This document shows positions 32,848 to 46,157 of a stretch of DNA of 64,000 bases, in pieces. This DNA comes from Devosia sp. Root635 (GTDB lineage Bacteria; Pseudomonadota; Alphaproteobacteria; Rhizobiales; Devosiaceae): the NCBI RefSeq assembly GCF_001427605.1, contig NZ_LMGZ01000002.1, positions 84,643 through 148,642 on the forward strand, written 5' to 3'. Position 1 is the stretch's first letter, and the number at the start of each line of letters is the position of its first letter. Under the pieces are notes generated by a model. That model was not told where the DNA came from. It saw only the letters and a program-made list of their open reading frames with translations, and made no database searches. Position numbers and translations under genes: made by a program.

Positions 32848-33834
32848 ATGACGGTTCTGGTAACCGGGGGCGCGGGCTATATCGGCAGCCATATGGTGCT
32901 GAATCTGACCGATGCGGGCGAGAAGGTGGTCGTGCTCGACAATCTGGTCACCGGTTTCGACTGGGCCATTGACGGGCGTGCCGTCTTCCAGCCCGGCAAT
33001 GCCGGCGATATCGACGATGTGCGCCGCCTTATCGACAAGCATGGCGTTACCGAGATCGTGCATTTCGCCGGCTCCATCGTGGTGCCCGAGTCGGTCACCG
33101 ATCCGTTGAAATACTACGGCAACAACACCGCCACCTCGCGCAACCTCATCGAGGCCGCGATCAAGGGCGGGGTCAAGCACTTCATTTTTTCCTCGACCGC
33201 CGCCGTCTATGGCATGACCGGGCTCGCTCCTGTCGTGGAGACCACGCCGCTCAATCCGATGTCGCCCTATGGCCGCTCCAAGCTGATGACCGAATGGATG
33301 CTGGCCGATGTCGCTGCGGCTCATCCCATGACCTATGGCGTGCTGCGCTATTTCAACGTGGCCGGGGCCGATCCGGGCAAGCGCAGCGGGCAATCGACGC
33401 CGCTGGCGACCCATCTCATCAAGGTGGCCTGCCAGACGGCTTTGGGTCAGCGCGAGAAGATGGATATCTTCGGCACCGATTACGAAACGCCCGATGGCAC
33501 CTGCATTCGCGACTATATCCATGTCACCGACCTGATTGCCGCCCATGCGCTGCTGCTCAAGCATCTGCGCGGGGGCGGGGAGAGCACGACGCTCAATTGT
33601 GCCTATGGGCAGGGCTATTCGGTCCGGCAGGTGGTTGAGACGGTGCGGGCGGTCTCCGGCGTCGATTTCCGGGCCGAAGAAGGGCCGCGGCGGGCGGGCG
33701 ATCCGGCTTCGATCACGGCAACGGGCGAGAAGGTGCGGAACCTGCTCGGCTGGGTGCCACAGCATGACGACCTGACCGAGATCGTCGAATCCGCCTATTG
33801 GTGGGAACGCCGCCTGATGACGCGCAACCGGTAA
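32848..33834 (+). CDS. galE: UDP-glucose 4-epimerase
   Basis: A 328-residue extended short-chain dehydrogenase interconverting UDP-glucose and UDP-galactose. The NAD motif is 'VLVTGGAGYIGSHMVLNLTD' (G-x-x-G-x-x-G). The catalytic Ser/Thr region is 'HFIFSSTAAVYGMTG' and the catalytic Y-x-x-x-K is in 'NPMSPYGRSKLMTEWML'. Others are 'RYFNVAGADPGKRSGQ' and 'GTCIRDYIHVTDL'. ATG 32848 has CGGAG. It is followed 15 bp later by a lytic transglycosylase gene, possibly co-transcribed. Confidence 0.93.
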   Translation: MTVLVTGGAGYIGSHMVLNLTDAGEKVVVLDNLVTGFDWAIDGRAVFQPGNAGDIDDVRRLIDKHGVTEIVHFAGSIVVPESVTDPLKYYGNNTATSRNLIEAAIKGGVKHFIFSSTAAVYGMTGLAPVVETTPLNPMSPYGRSKLMTEWMLADVAAAHPMTYGVLRYFNVAGADPGKRSGQSTPLATHLIKVACQTALGQREKMDIFGTDYETPDGTCIRDYIHVTDLIAAHALLLKHLRGGGESTTLNCAYGQGYSVRQVVETVRAVSGVDFRAEEGPRRAGDPASITATGEKVRNLLGWVPQHDDLTEIVESAYWWERRLMTRNR

Positions 33835-33849
33835 GCGGAAGGGCAGGGC

Positions 33850-35055
33850 ATGAAGCGGCTGATTGGGCTGTTCTTCGTTCTGCTCGCCGCACCGGCTGTT
33901 GGCCAACCCATTGAGAGCTTTGACAGTTTCATCGCCAATTTCCGGGGCAAGGCGCTGGCGGCGGGGGTGAGTGGGGCCACCTATGACGGGGCGATGACCG
34001 GGCTGACGCCCGATCCGCGCGTGCCGGACCTGGTCACGACGCAGCCCGAATTTACCACACCGGTCTGGGACTATATCGAGGGCCGCGTCACGGCGGGGCG
34101 GATCGAGCGCGGCAAGGCGGCGATTGCCCGCAATTCCGCGCTGTTCACATCGGTCGGCCAGGCCTATGGCGTCGATCCCTTCATCCTTGGCGCCATCTGG
34201 GGCATGGAAACCGACTATGGTGCGGTGCTGGGCAATAACGGGCTGATCCGGCCCATCGTGCGGAGCCTGGCGACGCTGGTGCATCAGCGGCGGACACGGT
34301 TGGTGGAGGATGAGGCCGACCTCATCGCGGCTTTGCTGCTGGTGCAAAAGGGACCGCTGGATGCCCAATCGCTGGTGGGCTCCTGGGCGGGGGCCATCGG
34401 ACATTTGCAGGTCAATCCATCCAATGTGGTGGCGCATGGCACGGATGGGGATGGCGACGGCAGGGTGGACCTTCACCATTCGCTGGCCGATGCGCTGGCG
34501 ACCTCGGCCCGCTACCTGCGGGCGCTCGGCTATCAGCCGGGCGTGGACTGGGGCATGGAGGTAGTGGTGCCCGACGGCTTTGACTACCGGCTGGCGACGC
34601 GGACCCAATTGGGGCCGGTGTCGTTCTTTGCCGAACGGGGTGTCCTGCGGGTCGCCGGACGGCAGTTTTCCGACCCCAGCCTGCCGGTCTTTCTCTATGT
34701 GCCGGCGGGCAAGGACGGACCTAAATTCCTGATGACGCAGAATTATCTGGTGCTCAAGGGCTACAATTTCTCGGACAGCTACGCCATGAGCGTGGCGCAT
34801 ATGACCGACCGGCTGAAGGGCGGCGGGGCCTTTGTCGATGACTGGCCGCGCAGCGTCGCCCTTCCCAATCTGGCAGAAAGGCAGGCGATCCAGCAGGCGC
34901 TGTCGCGGTTGGGGCTCTATGACGGGATCATCGATGGGCGGCTGGGTCCGATCAGCCAGGAGGCCTATGCCCGCTTCCAGGCGAGCCAGGGGCAGGTGGC
35001 GGATGGGTTCATCACGCGGGCTTCCTATGAGGCGCTGGCGGCGGCCACGCGGTAA
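33850..35055 (+). CDS. MltB-like lytic murein transglycosylase
   Basis: A 401-residue exported enzyme (signal peptide ending APAVGQ) that cleaves peptidoglycan glycan strands to 1,6-anhydro products. The SLT_2 (MltB) domain contains the catalytic Glu in 'FILGAIWGMETDYGAVLGNN', then 'PLDAQSLVGSWAGAIGHLQV', 'DGRVDLHHSLADALATSARY' and 'NYLVLKGYNFSDSYAMSVAH'. The usual 'G-x-x-Q-F-x-P-S' reads 'GHLQVNPSN', a substitution worth noting. A C-terminal peptidoglycan-binding helix bundle ends the protein ('IQQALSRLGLYDGIIDGRLG'). Located between galE and an SGNH hydrolase. Confidence 0.9.
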   Translation: MKRLIGLFFVLLAAPAVGQPIESFDSFIANFRGKALAAGVSGATYDGAMTGLTPDPRVPDLVTTQPEFTTPVWDYIEGRVTAGRIERGKAAIARNSALFTSVGQAYGVDPFILGAIWGMETDYGAVLGNNGLIRPIVRSLATLVHQRRTRLVEDEADLIAALLLVQKGPLDAQSLVGSWAGAIGHLQVNPSNVVAHGTDGDGDGRVDLHHSLADALATSARYLRALGYQPGVDWGMEVVVPDGFDYRLATRTQLGPVSFFAERGVLRVAGRQFSDPSLPVFLYVPAGKDGPKFLMTQNYLVLKGYNFSDSYAMSVAHMTDRLKGGGAFVDDWPRSVALPNLAERQAIQQALSRLGLYDGIIDGRLGPISQEAYARFQASQGQVADGFITRASYEALAAATR

Positions 35056-35107
35056 CATGATGGGGACGCCGATGGCGCTGGCCCGGCGGTTTTGCTAGAG
35101 GGTTGGA

Positions 35108-36259
35108 ATGATCCGCCTGATGGTCGCATTGCTGGTCGGCCTGCTCGTCGTTGTCGACGTGGCGCCCGCCTTTGCCCAGAGTTCCGACACGATCGTCGTG
35201 GCGCAGGAGCAGCGGCGGCGGACGCTGTTCGACCTGCTGTTCGGCGAGCCTGAACCGGCGCCGGCGCCGGTGCAGCAGGCGCCGCGCCAGGCCGCCCCGG
35301 CCGCCGCCCTGCCGCCACCCAAGCCGCAGGTGGAGAAGGCGCCCAATGCCACGCGCCTTGCCGTGTTCGGCGATTCCCTGGCCATCGACCTTAGCCGGGC
35401 GCTGGAACGGTTCTATGCCGAAGACCCCAACCTGGTGGTGATCGACCAGGGCGTCAGCTCCTCGGGCTTTGTGCGGTTCGATTACTTCGACTGGGACAAG
35501 GCGATCACCGAGCAGATCGCGGCCGACAGCTTCGATCTCGCCGTAGTGATGATCGGCATCAACGACCGGCAGGATATCACGGTGCCGGGCGGCAGCTATG
35601 AACCGCTGACCGACGCCTGGAACGCGGCCTACCAGGCGCGCATCACCAGTTTCCTCGGTAAGCTGCGGGCAGCTCGCAAGCCGGTGATCTGGCTCGGCCT
35701 GCCGCCCATGTCCAAAACCGAATATTCGGCGGCGATCAGCCAGATCAGCAATATCCAGCGTCTGGCCAGTTTTTCGGGCGGAGCGGAATTCCTTGATATT
35801 TATGAGAGATTCCTCGGCGAGGACGGCAAGTATTCCTCGCATGGTCCCGATGTGAACGGGCAGAATGCCCGCATGCGCAAGGATGACGGCATCCATTTCT
35901 CCTCGGCCGGCGCCGACAAGCTGGCCTTCTATCTCAGCCAGACGATCCGGGCCTTCTACCGGGGGGGCGGCGTGACGATTGCGGTGGCCGATCCGCTGCT
36001 CGGCACCGATGCGGCGGTCATGCTGCGCCCGCCCTATCAGGGGCTGGGCGCGGCGCGGCTGCTGGAGGTGGCGGGCGCCGTGATCCCGATCAGCCGCGTG
36101 CCAGCGCGGGCAGTCGAGCTGGTGACGGCGACAAGCGCCCCGGCGGTGCAGCCCTTCACGCTCGAACAGTTGGTGACGGCGCCGGTGGGGCGGGTCGATG
36201 CGTTCGGCGTCGGCACGGACCCTACGGACGGGTCCGTGGAGAATGATGGCGGGCGTTGA
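35108..36259 (+). CDS. Exported SGNH/GDSL hydrolase (DUF459)
   Basis: A 383-residue exported protein (signal peptide ending APAFAQ). A Pro/Ala-rich linker (about residues 45-75) leads into an SGNH hydrolase domain: block I 'RLAVFGDSLAIDLSRALERF' (G-D-S), the Gly/Asn blocks in 'LAVVMIGINDRQDI', and the C-terminal 'DDGIHFSSAGADKLAFYLSQ' (D-x-x-H). The DUF459 group is common in Rhizobiales and probably deacylates or deacetylates an envelope polymer. It follows the transglycosylase gene after about 50 bp, suggesting a cell-wall role. Confidence 0.87.
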   Translation: MIRLMVALLVGLLVVVDVAPAFAQSSDTIVVAQEQRRRTLFDLLFGEPEPAPAPVQQAPRQAAPAAALPPPKPQVEKAPNATRLAVFGDSLAIDLSRALERFYAEDPNLVVIDQGVSSSGFVRFDYFDWDKAITEQIAADSFDLAVVMIGINDRQDITVPGGSYEPLTDAWNAAYQARITSFLGKLRAARKPVIWLGLPPMSKTEYSAAISQISNIQRLASFSGGAEFLDIYERFLGEDGKYSSHGPDVNGQNARMRKDDGIHFSSAGADKLAFYLSQTIRAFYRGGGVTIAVADPLLGTDAAVMLRPPYQGLGAARLLEVAGAVIPISRVPARAVELVTATSAPAVQPFTLEQLVTAPVGRVDAFGVGTDPTDGSVENDGGR

Positions 36260-36310
36260 GCAGCAGTATGCCTGAGGTTTTGCGGGTGGGGATAAGTTTC
36301 AGAAAAACTT

Positions 36311-36850
36311 TCAGCCGGTGAAACGGACGGCAGCGATATGGGGCAGGTTGCGATTGCGCTGGGCGTAGTCGATGCCGTAGCCGACGACGAACTTGTCGGG
36401 GATATCGAAGCCGACCCAGCGCGCGGTGACGTCGGTTTCGCGGCGGCTGGGCTTGTTGAGCAGGGCGCAGACTTCCATGCGGCGCGGATGGCGGGTCTCG
36501 AGAATTTCGAGAACGTGTTTCAGCGTATAGCCGGTATCGACGATATCTTCGACGACCAGCACATCGCGACCGGCGATCTCGCCGCGCAAGTCCTTGAGTA
36601 TCCTGACTTCCCGGCTGGATTCGGTGGAATTTCCGTAGGACGAGGCTTCCATGAAATCGACTTCGACCGGCAGGTCGAGCTCGCGCACCAGGTCGGCGAT
36701 GAAGATGAAGGAACCGCGCAGCAGGCCGACCACGACGAGCTTGTCGGTATCGGCATAGTGGGAGGATATCTCCTTGGCCAGGGCCTCGACGCGGGCGGCG
36801 ATGGCCTTGGCGGAGATCAGTTCATCGACGGTGTAGGGCTTGGTGGTCAT
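36311..36850 (-). CDS. hpt: Hypoxanthine phosphoribosyltransferase
   Basis: A 179-residue purine salvage enzyme converting hypoxanthine (and guanine) plus PRPP to IMP (GMP). Seen are '[20 protein letters not shown]' (PPi loop), '[17 protein letters not shown]' (flexible loop), the PRPP-binding acidic motif '[20 protein letters not shown]', and '[11 protein letters not shown]' with '[20 protein letters not shown]' (purine-binding loop with catalytic-site residues). It has a palindrome GCTAACAGACTGTTAGC 33 bp upstream of its start, partly shared with the region in front of the HerA-like ATPase gene. Confidence 0.93.
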   Translation of the reverse strand: MTTKPYTVDELISAKAIAARVEALAKEISSHYADTDKLVVVGLLRGSFIFIADLVRELDLPVEVDFMEASSYGNSTESSREVRILKDLRGEIAGRDVLVVEDIVDTGYTLKHVLEILETRHPRRMEVCALLNKPSRRETDVTARWVGFDIPDKFVVGYGIDYAQRNRNLPHIAAVRFTG

Positions 36851-36882
36851 GCGAGATTCCGAGCAGCAGAGGGGTCGAATAC

Positions 36883-36899
36883 GCTAACAGACTGTTAGC
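36883..36899. promoter_or_regulatory. 17-bp palindrome upstream of hpt
   Basis: GCTAACAGACTGTTAGC: perfect 8-bp arms around one central base. The right half and flank (CAGACTGTTAGCAT) recur at 63681-63694 upstream of the ATPase gene at 62106-63614. It is a candidate operator or shared promoter element; the binding protein is unknown. Confidence 0.55.
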
Positions 36900-36942
36900 A
36901 TCGACGAGGCGCGCCTGTGAATAGAACCGGCCGCGCAGTCAT

Positions 36943-37078
36943 CTCCCTCCCCCCTTGCGGGGAGGGATCAAGGGTGGGGGGTGTTTGGCCCCGATATCTG
37001 GGCTCCCGCACCCCCACCCAGCGCCGCTAGGCGCGAAAGCGCCAAGCTGTGCTTCCCTCCCCGCAAGGGGGAGGGACA
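36943..37078. repeat. Palindromic repeat, family A
   Basis: Outer arms TCCCTCCCCCCTTGCGGGGA (36943) and CCCTCCCCGCAAGGGGGAGG (37054), with inner GGGTGGGGGG/CACCCCCACCC and GCGCCGCTAGGCGC-type sub-hairpins. Lies between the hpt promoter and the gltD 3' end. Confidence 0.85.
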
Positions 37079-37096
37079 GATCGAGTTGTGGGCGTC

Positions 37097-38524
37097 TTAC
37101 CGCGGCAGATCCGTCTTACCCATCAGGTCGTAGTCGATGGAGCGGGCGGCCTGGCGGCCTTCGCGGATGGCCCAGACGACCAGGGACTGGCCGCGGCGCA
37201 TGTCGCCGGCGGCGTAGACCTTGGGGACCGTGGTCTTGTAGCTCATGGTGTCGGCAAAGAGATTGCCGCGCTTGTCGAGCTGGGCGCCGAGCTGTTCCAA
37301 CATGCCCTCATAAATCGGCGAGGCGAAGCCGATGGCCAGGAGGACCAGGTCGGCCTTGATGACGAATTCGGTGCCGGGAATGGGCTGGCGCTTGCGGTCG
37401 ACGCGGGCGCATTCGACGCCGGTGACCTCGCCCCTGGCATTGCCGATGATCTTCATGGTGCCGGCGGCGAATTCGCGGATGGCGCCTTCGGCCTGGCTGG
37501 ACGAGGTGCGCATCTTGACCGCCCAGTTTGGCCAGTTGGTCAGCTTGTTTTCCAGTTCGGGCGGCATGGGGCGCACGTCGAGCTGGGTGACGGCGATGGC
37601 GCCCTGGCGGAAGCTGGTGCCGACGCAATCCGAAGCGGTATCGCCGCCACCGACGACGACGACATGCTTGCCGGCGGCGGTGAGCTGGACTTCGCCCGAA
37701 ACGTCCTCGCCGCCCAGGCGGCGGTTCTGCTGCACGAGGAAGGGCATGGCGAAGTGGACGCCATTGAGGTGGGTGCCTTCGCTTTCGACTTCGCGCGGCT
37801 TTTCGGCGCCACCGCAGAGCAGCACGGCATCGTGGCGGCCCTGCAGGTCGGAGAGAGGGGTGTTGACCCCGACATTGACGCCATAGTGGAAGGTGACGCC
37901 CTCGGCTTCCATCTGGGTGACGCGGAAGTCGATATGCTGCTTTTCCATCTTGAAGTCGGGAATGCCGTAGCGCATCAGGCCGCCGGCCTTGGGCTCGCGT
38001 TCGTAGAGGTGAACGTCATGGCCGGCGCGGGCAAGCTGCTGGGCCGCGGCCATGCCGGCCGGGCCGGAGCCGACGATGGCGACCGACTTGCCTGACTTGT
38101 TGGCAGTGACCTGCGGCTTGATCCAGCCATTGCGGATGGCGCGGTCGGCAATGGCCTGTTCCACCGTCTTGATGGCGACCGGAATGTCTTCCAGGTTCAG
38201 CGTGCAGGCTTCCTCGCAGGGGGCGGGGCAGATGCGGCCGGTGAATTCGGGGAAGTTGTTGGTGGAATGCAGGTTCCGCGCCGCTTCCTCCCAATCGCCC
38301 TGGTAGACGAGATCGTTCCAGTCCGGAATCTGGTTGTTGACCGGGCAGCCGGTATCGCCGTGGCAGAAGGGAATGCCGCAATCCATGCAGCGCGCCGCCT
38401 GATCGACGATGCGGCCTTCCGACATGGGAATGGTGAATTCACCGAAATGGCGGATGCGGTCGGAGGCTGGCTCATAGCGGGGCTCTTCGCGCTCGATTTC
38501 GAGAAAGCCTGTTACCTTACCCAT
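37097..38524 (-). CDS. gltD: Glutamate synthase (NADPH) small subunit
   Basis: A 475-residue GltD beta subunit, which feeds electrons from NADPH to GltB. The N-terminal cysteine-rich part coordinates two [4Fe-4S] clusters ('[20 protein letters not shown]', '[15 protein letters not shown]'). The FAD-binding motif is '[20 protein letters not shown]' and the NADPH-binding motif '[20 protein letters not shown]'. The end '[20 protein letters not shown]' is typical. It follows gltB on the same strand, with a family A repeat in the 174-bp gap. Confidence 0.95.
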   Translation of the reverse strand: MGKVTGFLEIEREEPRYEPASDRIRHFGEFTIPMSEGRIVDQAARCMDCGIPFCHGDTGCPVNNQIPDWNDLVYQGDWEEAARNLHSTNNFPEFTGRICPAPCEEACTLNLEDIPVAIKTVEQAIADRAIRNGWIKPQVTANKSGKSVAIVGSGPAGMAAAQQLARAGHDVHLYEREPKAGGLMRYGIPDFKMEKQHIDFRVTQMEAEGVTFHYGVNVGVNTPLSDLQGRHDAVLLCGGAEKPREVESEGTHLNGVHFAMPFLVQQNRRLGGEDVSGEVQLTAAGKHVVVVGGGDTASDCVGTSFRQGAIAVTQLDVRPMPPELENKLTNWPNWAVKMRTSSSQAEGAIREFAAGTMKIIGNARGEVTGVECARVDRKRQPIPGTEFVIKADLVLLAIGFASPIYEGMLEQLGAQLDKRGNLFADTMSYKTTVPKVYAAGDMRRGQSLVVWAIREGRQAARSIDYDLMGKTDLPR

Positions 38525-38566
38525 GGCGGTATTCCCTGCAAATTTCGATCAGAGCTTGCGGCTCCT

Positions 38567-38676
38567 GCGCACCCTCCCCCTTTGAGGGGAGGGCCGGGGA
38601 GGGGGTGGTCCGGTGAACACCGATGGACCCCCACCCTCGGTCCCTCCCCTCAAGGGGGAGGGAGGCGATGGAGCCG
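38567..38676. repeat. Palindromic repeat, family A
   Basis: Arms CCCTCCCCCTTTGAGGGGAG (38573) and CCCTCCCCTCAAGGGGGAGG (38642), inner GGGGAGGGGGTGG/CCCCCACCCTCGG. It is nearly identical over about 100 bp to the copy at 56749-56856. It lies between gltB and gltD within the operon, so it would be transcribed. Confidence 0.88.
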
Positions 38677-38698
38677 CCAATGTGGTGCAGCGCCATCA

Positions 38699-43441
<4,743 letters not shown>

Positions 43442-43572
43442 GGCTTTCCTCGTTTCGTTGGTCGCGCCCGCTGCCGGGCCCTGTCGCTATGTCGTGTGCA
43501 TCCTGATGGTGCCGGCGTGCGGCGGGCTGGATGCGTTCGTTCCTCTGTGGGCGCATTGTTCAGGCGGGTCGT

Positions 43573-43600
43573 ACTATACAGTACGGCTCGGAAGCGCAAA
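43573..43600 (-). promoter_or_regulatory. Possible gltB promoter with palindrome
   Basis: On the minus strand a TATAGT -10-like hexamer lies inside the inverted repeat GTACTGTATAGTAC (43571-43584), with a weak TTTGCG 16 bp upstream as -35. It is about 130 bp upstream of the gltB start. Prediction by eye only. Confidence 0.4.
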
Positions 43601-43675
43601 CGCGTCCATGCGTGGGGAGTGGCGCTGCATCCAAATGGCCACTCGAAATTCGGGCCGGTCGTCGTCTTTCGCTTG

Positions 43676-43782
43676 ATGCCGGCCTGCAAGCCAGGGTCTG
43701 CTCCGCTTCCGGTGCTCACGTACCAATGTACGCTCCGCTCCGGTTCTCGCAAACCCTGTCTTTCGGCGCGGCCTGAAGCGAA
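43676..43782. repeat. Palindromic repeat, family B
   Basis: Core CTTCCGGTGCTCACGTAC (43706) facing GTACGCTCCGCTCCGG (43728), flanked by weaker arms. Same family as 24462, 49755 and 50177. Lies upstream of the gltB promoter. Confidence 0.8.
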
Positions 43783-44157
43783 ATACTTCGGACCGTCTCA
43801 ACCCCGCCTATCCGTTTCCGCTCATCTAGAGCGGGCCAGCCGGACCGGCGTGCGCGCTGGCCGCGGAGAGCGGGGCGACGCGTCAGATAGGACAGGCGTA
43901 CTGCCCTAACCCCGGCACATTTGCATAATTCAAAACCAGCGGCAAGCGCCAAAGCTGGACTTTTTGAAAAATCTATAGGAAAGGCGACATTTCACTATAG
44001 GATTTGTAGGAATTGCGGTAGCGATCTTGGCATTTTTGCTTAAATCGCAGGCGTTATGAGCAGATTTTGGGCAAAATACCTATTTTGAGCGGAATTTTCC
44101 GGTATTTGCCTATTCCTGTTGGGCGAGATTGTAGGACTTCAGGGCAAGTCGAAACGC
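43783..44157. other. AT-rich intergenic region, no gene recognised
   Basis: About 375 bp between the repeat and the dps terminator. From about 43915 it is visibly richer in A+T than the rest of the window. It contains a direct repeat CTATAGGA at 43973-43980 and 43995-44002 (22 bp apart) and several runs of T or A. No coding sequence was found. It may hold regulatory sites or be transferred or decayed DNA. Confidence 0.45.
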
Positions 44158-44185
44158 AGAACGCGGCCTGGGGAGGCCGTGTTCT
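44158..44185 (-). terminator. Probable dps terminator
   Basis: Stem AGAACGCGGCC/GGCCGTGTTCT with a 6-base loop, 22 bp after the dps stop on the minus strand. The following T-run is weak, so confidence is moderate. Confidence 0.5.
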
Positions 44186-44206
44186 GGGTGCTTGAGCGGT
44201 ATCGAT

Positions 44207-44680
44207 CTATTCGAGATGCGACTTGATGAACCAGAGGTCCTTGTCGAGCTCGCGGGAGAAGGCGGTGAGGATGTCGGCGGCATCGGCATCGCCGGCTTCG
44301 TCGGTGGCGTCGATATCTTCGCGAACCTGATTGGCCAGGGTGGCGAAGCGGTCGGCGAGGGCGGCTAGGTGGTCGGCTATCTTGCGGATGTCGGTGGGAT
44401 AGGGAGCGAGCGCAGTGGCCTTGGCGATGATCTGGCTGGTGCCCAGGGCGACGCCATCGAGCTGGGCGATGCGCTCGGCGATGATATCGACATGGGTATC
44501 GATGGCGGCGCGCATGGGATCGAGCATTTCATGCACGGCGATGAAATTGGGGCCCTTGAGGTTCCAATGTGCCTGCTTGGTGATCAGGGCCAGGTCGATG
44601 GCGTCGGCGAGACGGGCGTTGAGAATATCGATGACGGCGGATTTGGCATTGGCCTTGAGAGCGATGGCGGGGGTTTTCAT
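44207..44680 (-). CDS. dps: Dps family ferroxidase/DNA-binding protein
   Basis: A 157-residue Dps mini-ferritin that oxidises and stores iron and protects DNA during starvation or peroxide stress. The inter-subunit ferroxidase site is seen in 'LITKQAHWNLKGPNFIAVHE' (His) and 'MRAAIDTHVDIIAERIAQLD' (His, Asp, Glu). The end 'LDKDLWFIKSHLE' is typical. The N-terminus carries a few lysines (MKTPAIALKANAKS) that may contact DNA. The start M at 44680 is preferred to upstream openings because of homology and AAGGA. The sHSP gene upstream is on the same strand. Confidence 0.92.
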   Translation of the reverse strand: MKTPAIALKANAKSAVIDILNARLADAIDLALITKQAHWNLKGPNFIAVHEMLDPMRAAIDTHVDIIAERIAQLDGVALGTSQIIAKATALAPYPTDIRKIADHLAALADRFATLANQVREDIDATDEAGDADAADILTAFSRELDKDLWFIKSHLE

Positions 44681-44914
44681 GGGGGAGTCCTTGGACGCTG
44701 GTGGTTTTGGACTCAACTGGTTGGGGCGGGCGGGGTTCCAGAGGTGAGGAAATAGTGGGCGGCGCCATGCCTCCAAAAACAAAGCACCCCCGGCAGAGCC
44801 GAGGGTGCGGTGTGGATCGTGCCTGCGGACGACCTGGACCATTCGGGCATAGCCCTCATGGCCTAGCCACTAAAGTCGCCCCACCGAAGCGATTTTGCGC
44901 AAGAGCGCCGGCGT

Positions 44915-45373
44915 CTAGTTGACCGACTTGTCCTCGATGGTCGGCTGGGTGCCGGCATTGATCTGGATGGAGCGCGGCTTCTTGCTTTCGGGCAGTTCGC
45001 GCTTCAGTTCCAGGTGCAGCAGGCCGTTTTCGAGGCTGGCGCCCTGAACCTCGACATAGTCGGCAAGCTGGAAGCGCAGCTCGAAAGCGCGCTCGGCAAT
45101 GCCGCGATGGAGGAATTCACGGGCCTTGTCGGCGGTCTCGGCCGGCTTGGCGCCCTTGATGACCAGGCTGTTTTCCTTGGTCTCGATGGCAATGTCGCCA
45201 TTGGCAAAGCCCGCAACGGCGATCGAGATGCGGTAGGCGTCATCGCCAGTGCGCTCGATATTGTAGGGCGGATAGGTCTTGGCTTCCTGCCCGACAAGGG
45301 TATCGAGACGGTTGAAGACACGGTCAAAGCCGACCGTGGAACGATAGAAGGGGGAAAAATCGATGGTCTGCAT
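44915..45373 (-). CDS. Small heat-shock protein (Hsp20/IbpA)
   Basis: A 152-residue alpha-crystallin-type chaperone that holds unfolding proteins. It begins 'MQTIDFSPFYRSTVGFDRVF' like IbpA. The alpha-crystallin domain runs from 'YPPYNIERTGDDAYRISIAV' to 'ASLENGLLHLELKRELPESK' with the A-x-x-x-x-G-L/V-L motif 'LENGLLHLEL'. The tail has the I-x-I/V anchor in 'RSIQINAG'. A sigma-32-type promoter lies about 120 bp upstream, and the ribosome site sits in the loop of a small hairpin, suggesting heat control at both levels. Confidence 0.93.
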   Translation of the reverse strand: MQTIDFSPFYRSTVGFDRVFNRLDTLVGQEAKTYPPYNIERTGDDAYRISIAVAGFANGDIAIETKENSLVIKGAKPAETADKAREFLHRGIAERAFELRFQLADYVEVQGASLENGLLHLELKRELPESKKPRSIQINAGTQPTIEDKSVN

Positions 45374-45394
45374 GGTCACATTCTCCTGTGAGCA
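45374..45394 (-). promoter_or_regulatory. Hairpin enclosing the hsp20 ribosome-binding site
   Basis: On the minus strand TCACA-GGAGAA-TGTGA forms a 5-bp stem with the Shine-Dalgarno GGAGAA in the loop, directly before the ATG at 45373. A TTGCT reminiscent of ROSE thermometers lies just upstream. This could be a thermosensor; no folding calculation was made. Confidence 0.4.
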
Positions 45395-45492
45395 ACGTGG
45401 ATGTCCCGGTGGTCTCGTGCAGGGCTCCCAGAATTGAGGCGAGCAATGCGTTTCCGAGGTCGGGGTTCCCGGAAAGTCCGGCGAACGATTGA

Positions 45493-45521
45493 AATATGGG
45501 AGCGGGTTTTCCGGGTTCAAG
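45493..45521 (-). promoter_or_regulatory. Sigma-32 (RpoH) type promoter of hsp20
   Basis: Minus strand: CCCCTTGAA (-35, TTCAAG at 45516-45521 on plus) and CCCATATT (-10, 45493-45500), separated by 15 bp. This matches the heat-shock consensus CTTGAA-N13-17-CCCCATnT well, including the upstream TGTC. Confidence 0.8.
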
Positions 45522-45600
45522 GGGACAAATTTCGGCCGGTGGTGGAACTGATCGGGGCCGCTTTTCGTCACCCCTTCGATATGCAACCGGGAAAAGTCTG

Positions 45601-46083
45601 ATGAAGCCAATCGCTCCGCTGCTGGCGCTCGCGGTCCTCGCGCCCTTGTCCGCCCATGCCCAACCGGCCCCTATCTGGGGCGGGCACTACAATATGGGGG
45701 TCTTCGCCGCCGGGGGCGGCAGCGAGGCCGATGGCCATGTCAGCCTCGAATGCTCGGGCGACGAGCTTGCCGATGCCGGCGCCTTCTTCCTGCAACTGGA
45801 GCCTGCCGCGTCCATCGAACCCTTCGTCGACGCTCCGCCGCACCTCGATTTCCTGATCGACGGGGACATTTTCACAGTGCCGGTCACGGCAGAAAACGGC
45901 GCCGTTTTCTTTTATCGGTCCGAACCCGAGGATGACACGGTGACTCTCCCGCTGATCGCGGCATTGCGAGGCGGGCGCACCCTTGTCGTATCGGCGCCTG
46001 AACTCGACATTGCCGAGATCGCGTTGCGGGGTTCCGGCGAGGCGCTGACCTATGTCGAGCAATGCGTGGCCGACAATGACTGA
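45601..46083 (+). CDS. Exported protein of unknown function
   Basis: A 160-residue exported protein with a clear signal peptide ('KPIAPLLALAVLAPLSAHA', cleavage before QPAP). The mature part is acidic and contains two cysteines ('SLECSGDE' and 'EQCVAD') that could form a disulphide. I do not recognise the family. Divergent from hsp20, with its start 80 bp from the sigma-32 -10 box, and followed about 75 bp later by a candidate small RNA. Confidence 0.72.
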   Translation: MKPIAPLLALAVLAPLSAHAQPAPIWGGHYNMGVFAAGGGSEADGHVSLECSGDELADAGAFFLQLEPAASIEPFVDAPPHLDFLIDGDIFTVPVTAENGAVFFYRSEPEDDTVTLPLIAALRGGRTLVVSAPELDIAEIALRGSGEALTYVEQCVADND

Positions 46084-46157
46084 GGACCGGACAATGATGA
46101 ACCGAATATGAACGGCATAGTCCGGTCGAGTTCAGGCGGGGGGCGCTAGAAGGGGGC

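Noticed and set aside
32791..35058. Open frame of about 750 codons on the minus strand over galE and the transglycosylase gene
   Set aside because: Antisense shadow; low-complexity Arg/His/Gln-rich translation and no ribosome site, while galE and mltB-like genes are unambiguous on the plus strand.
43531..43776. Short frames in family B repeats encoding similar 'SASGAHVP'-type peptides
   Set aside because: The similarity between loci comes from the shared palindromic repeat, not from a conserved gene; none has a ribosome site.
45374..45490. Full ROSE-type RNA thermometer in the hsp20 leader
   Set aside because: The TTGCT is present, but there is no loop between it and the ribosome site as in true ROSE elements, so only a small hairpin is claimed.
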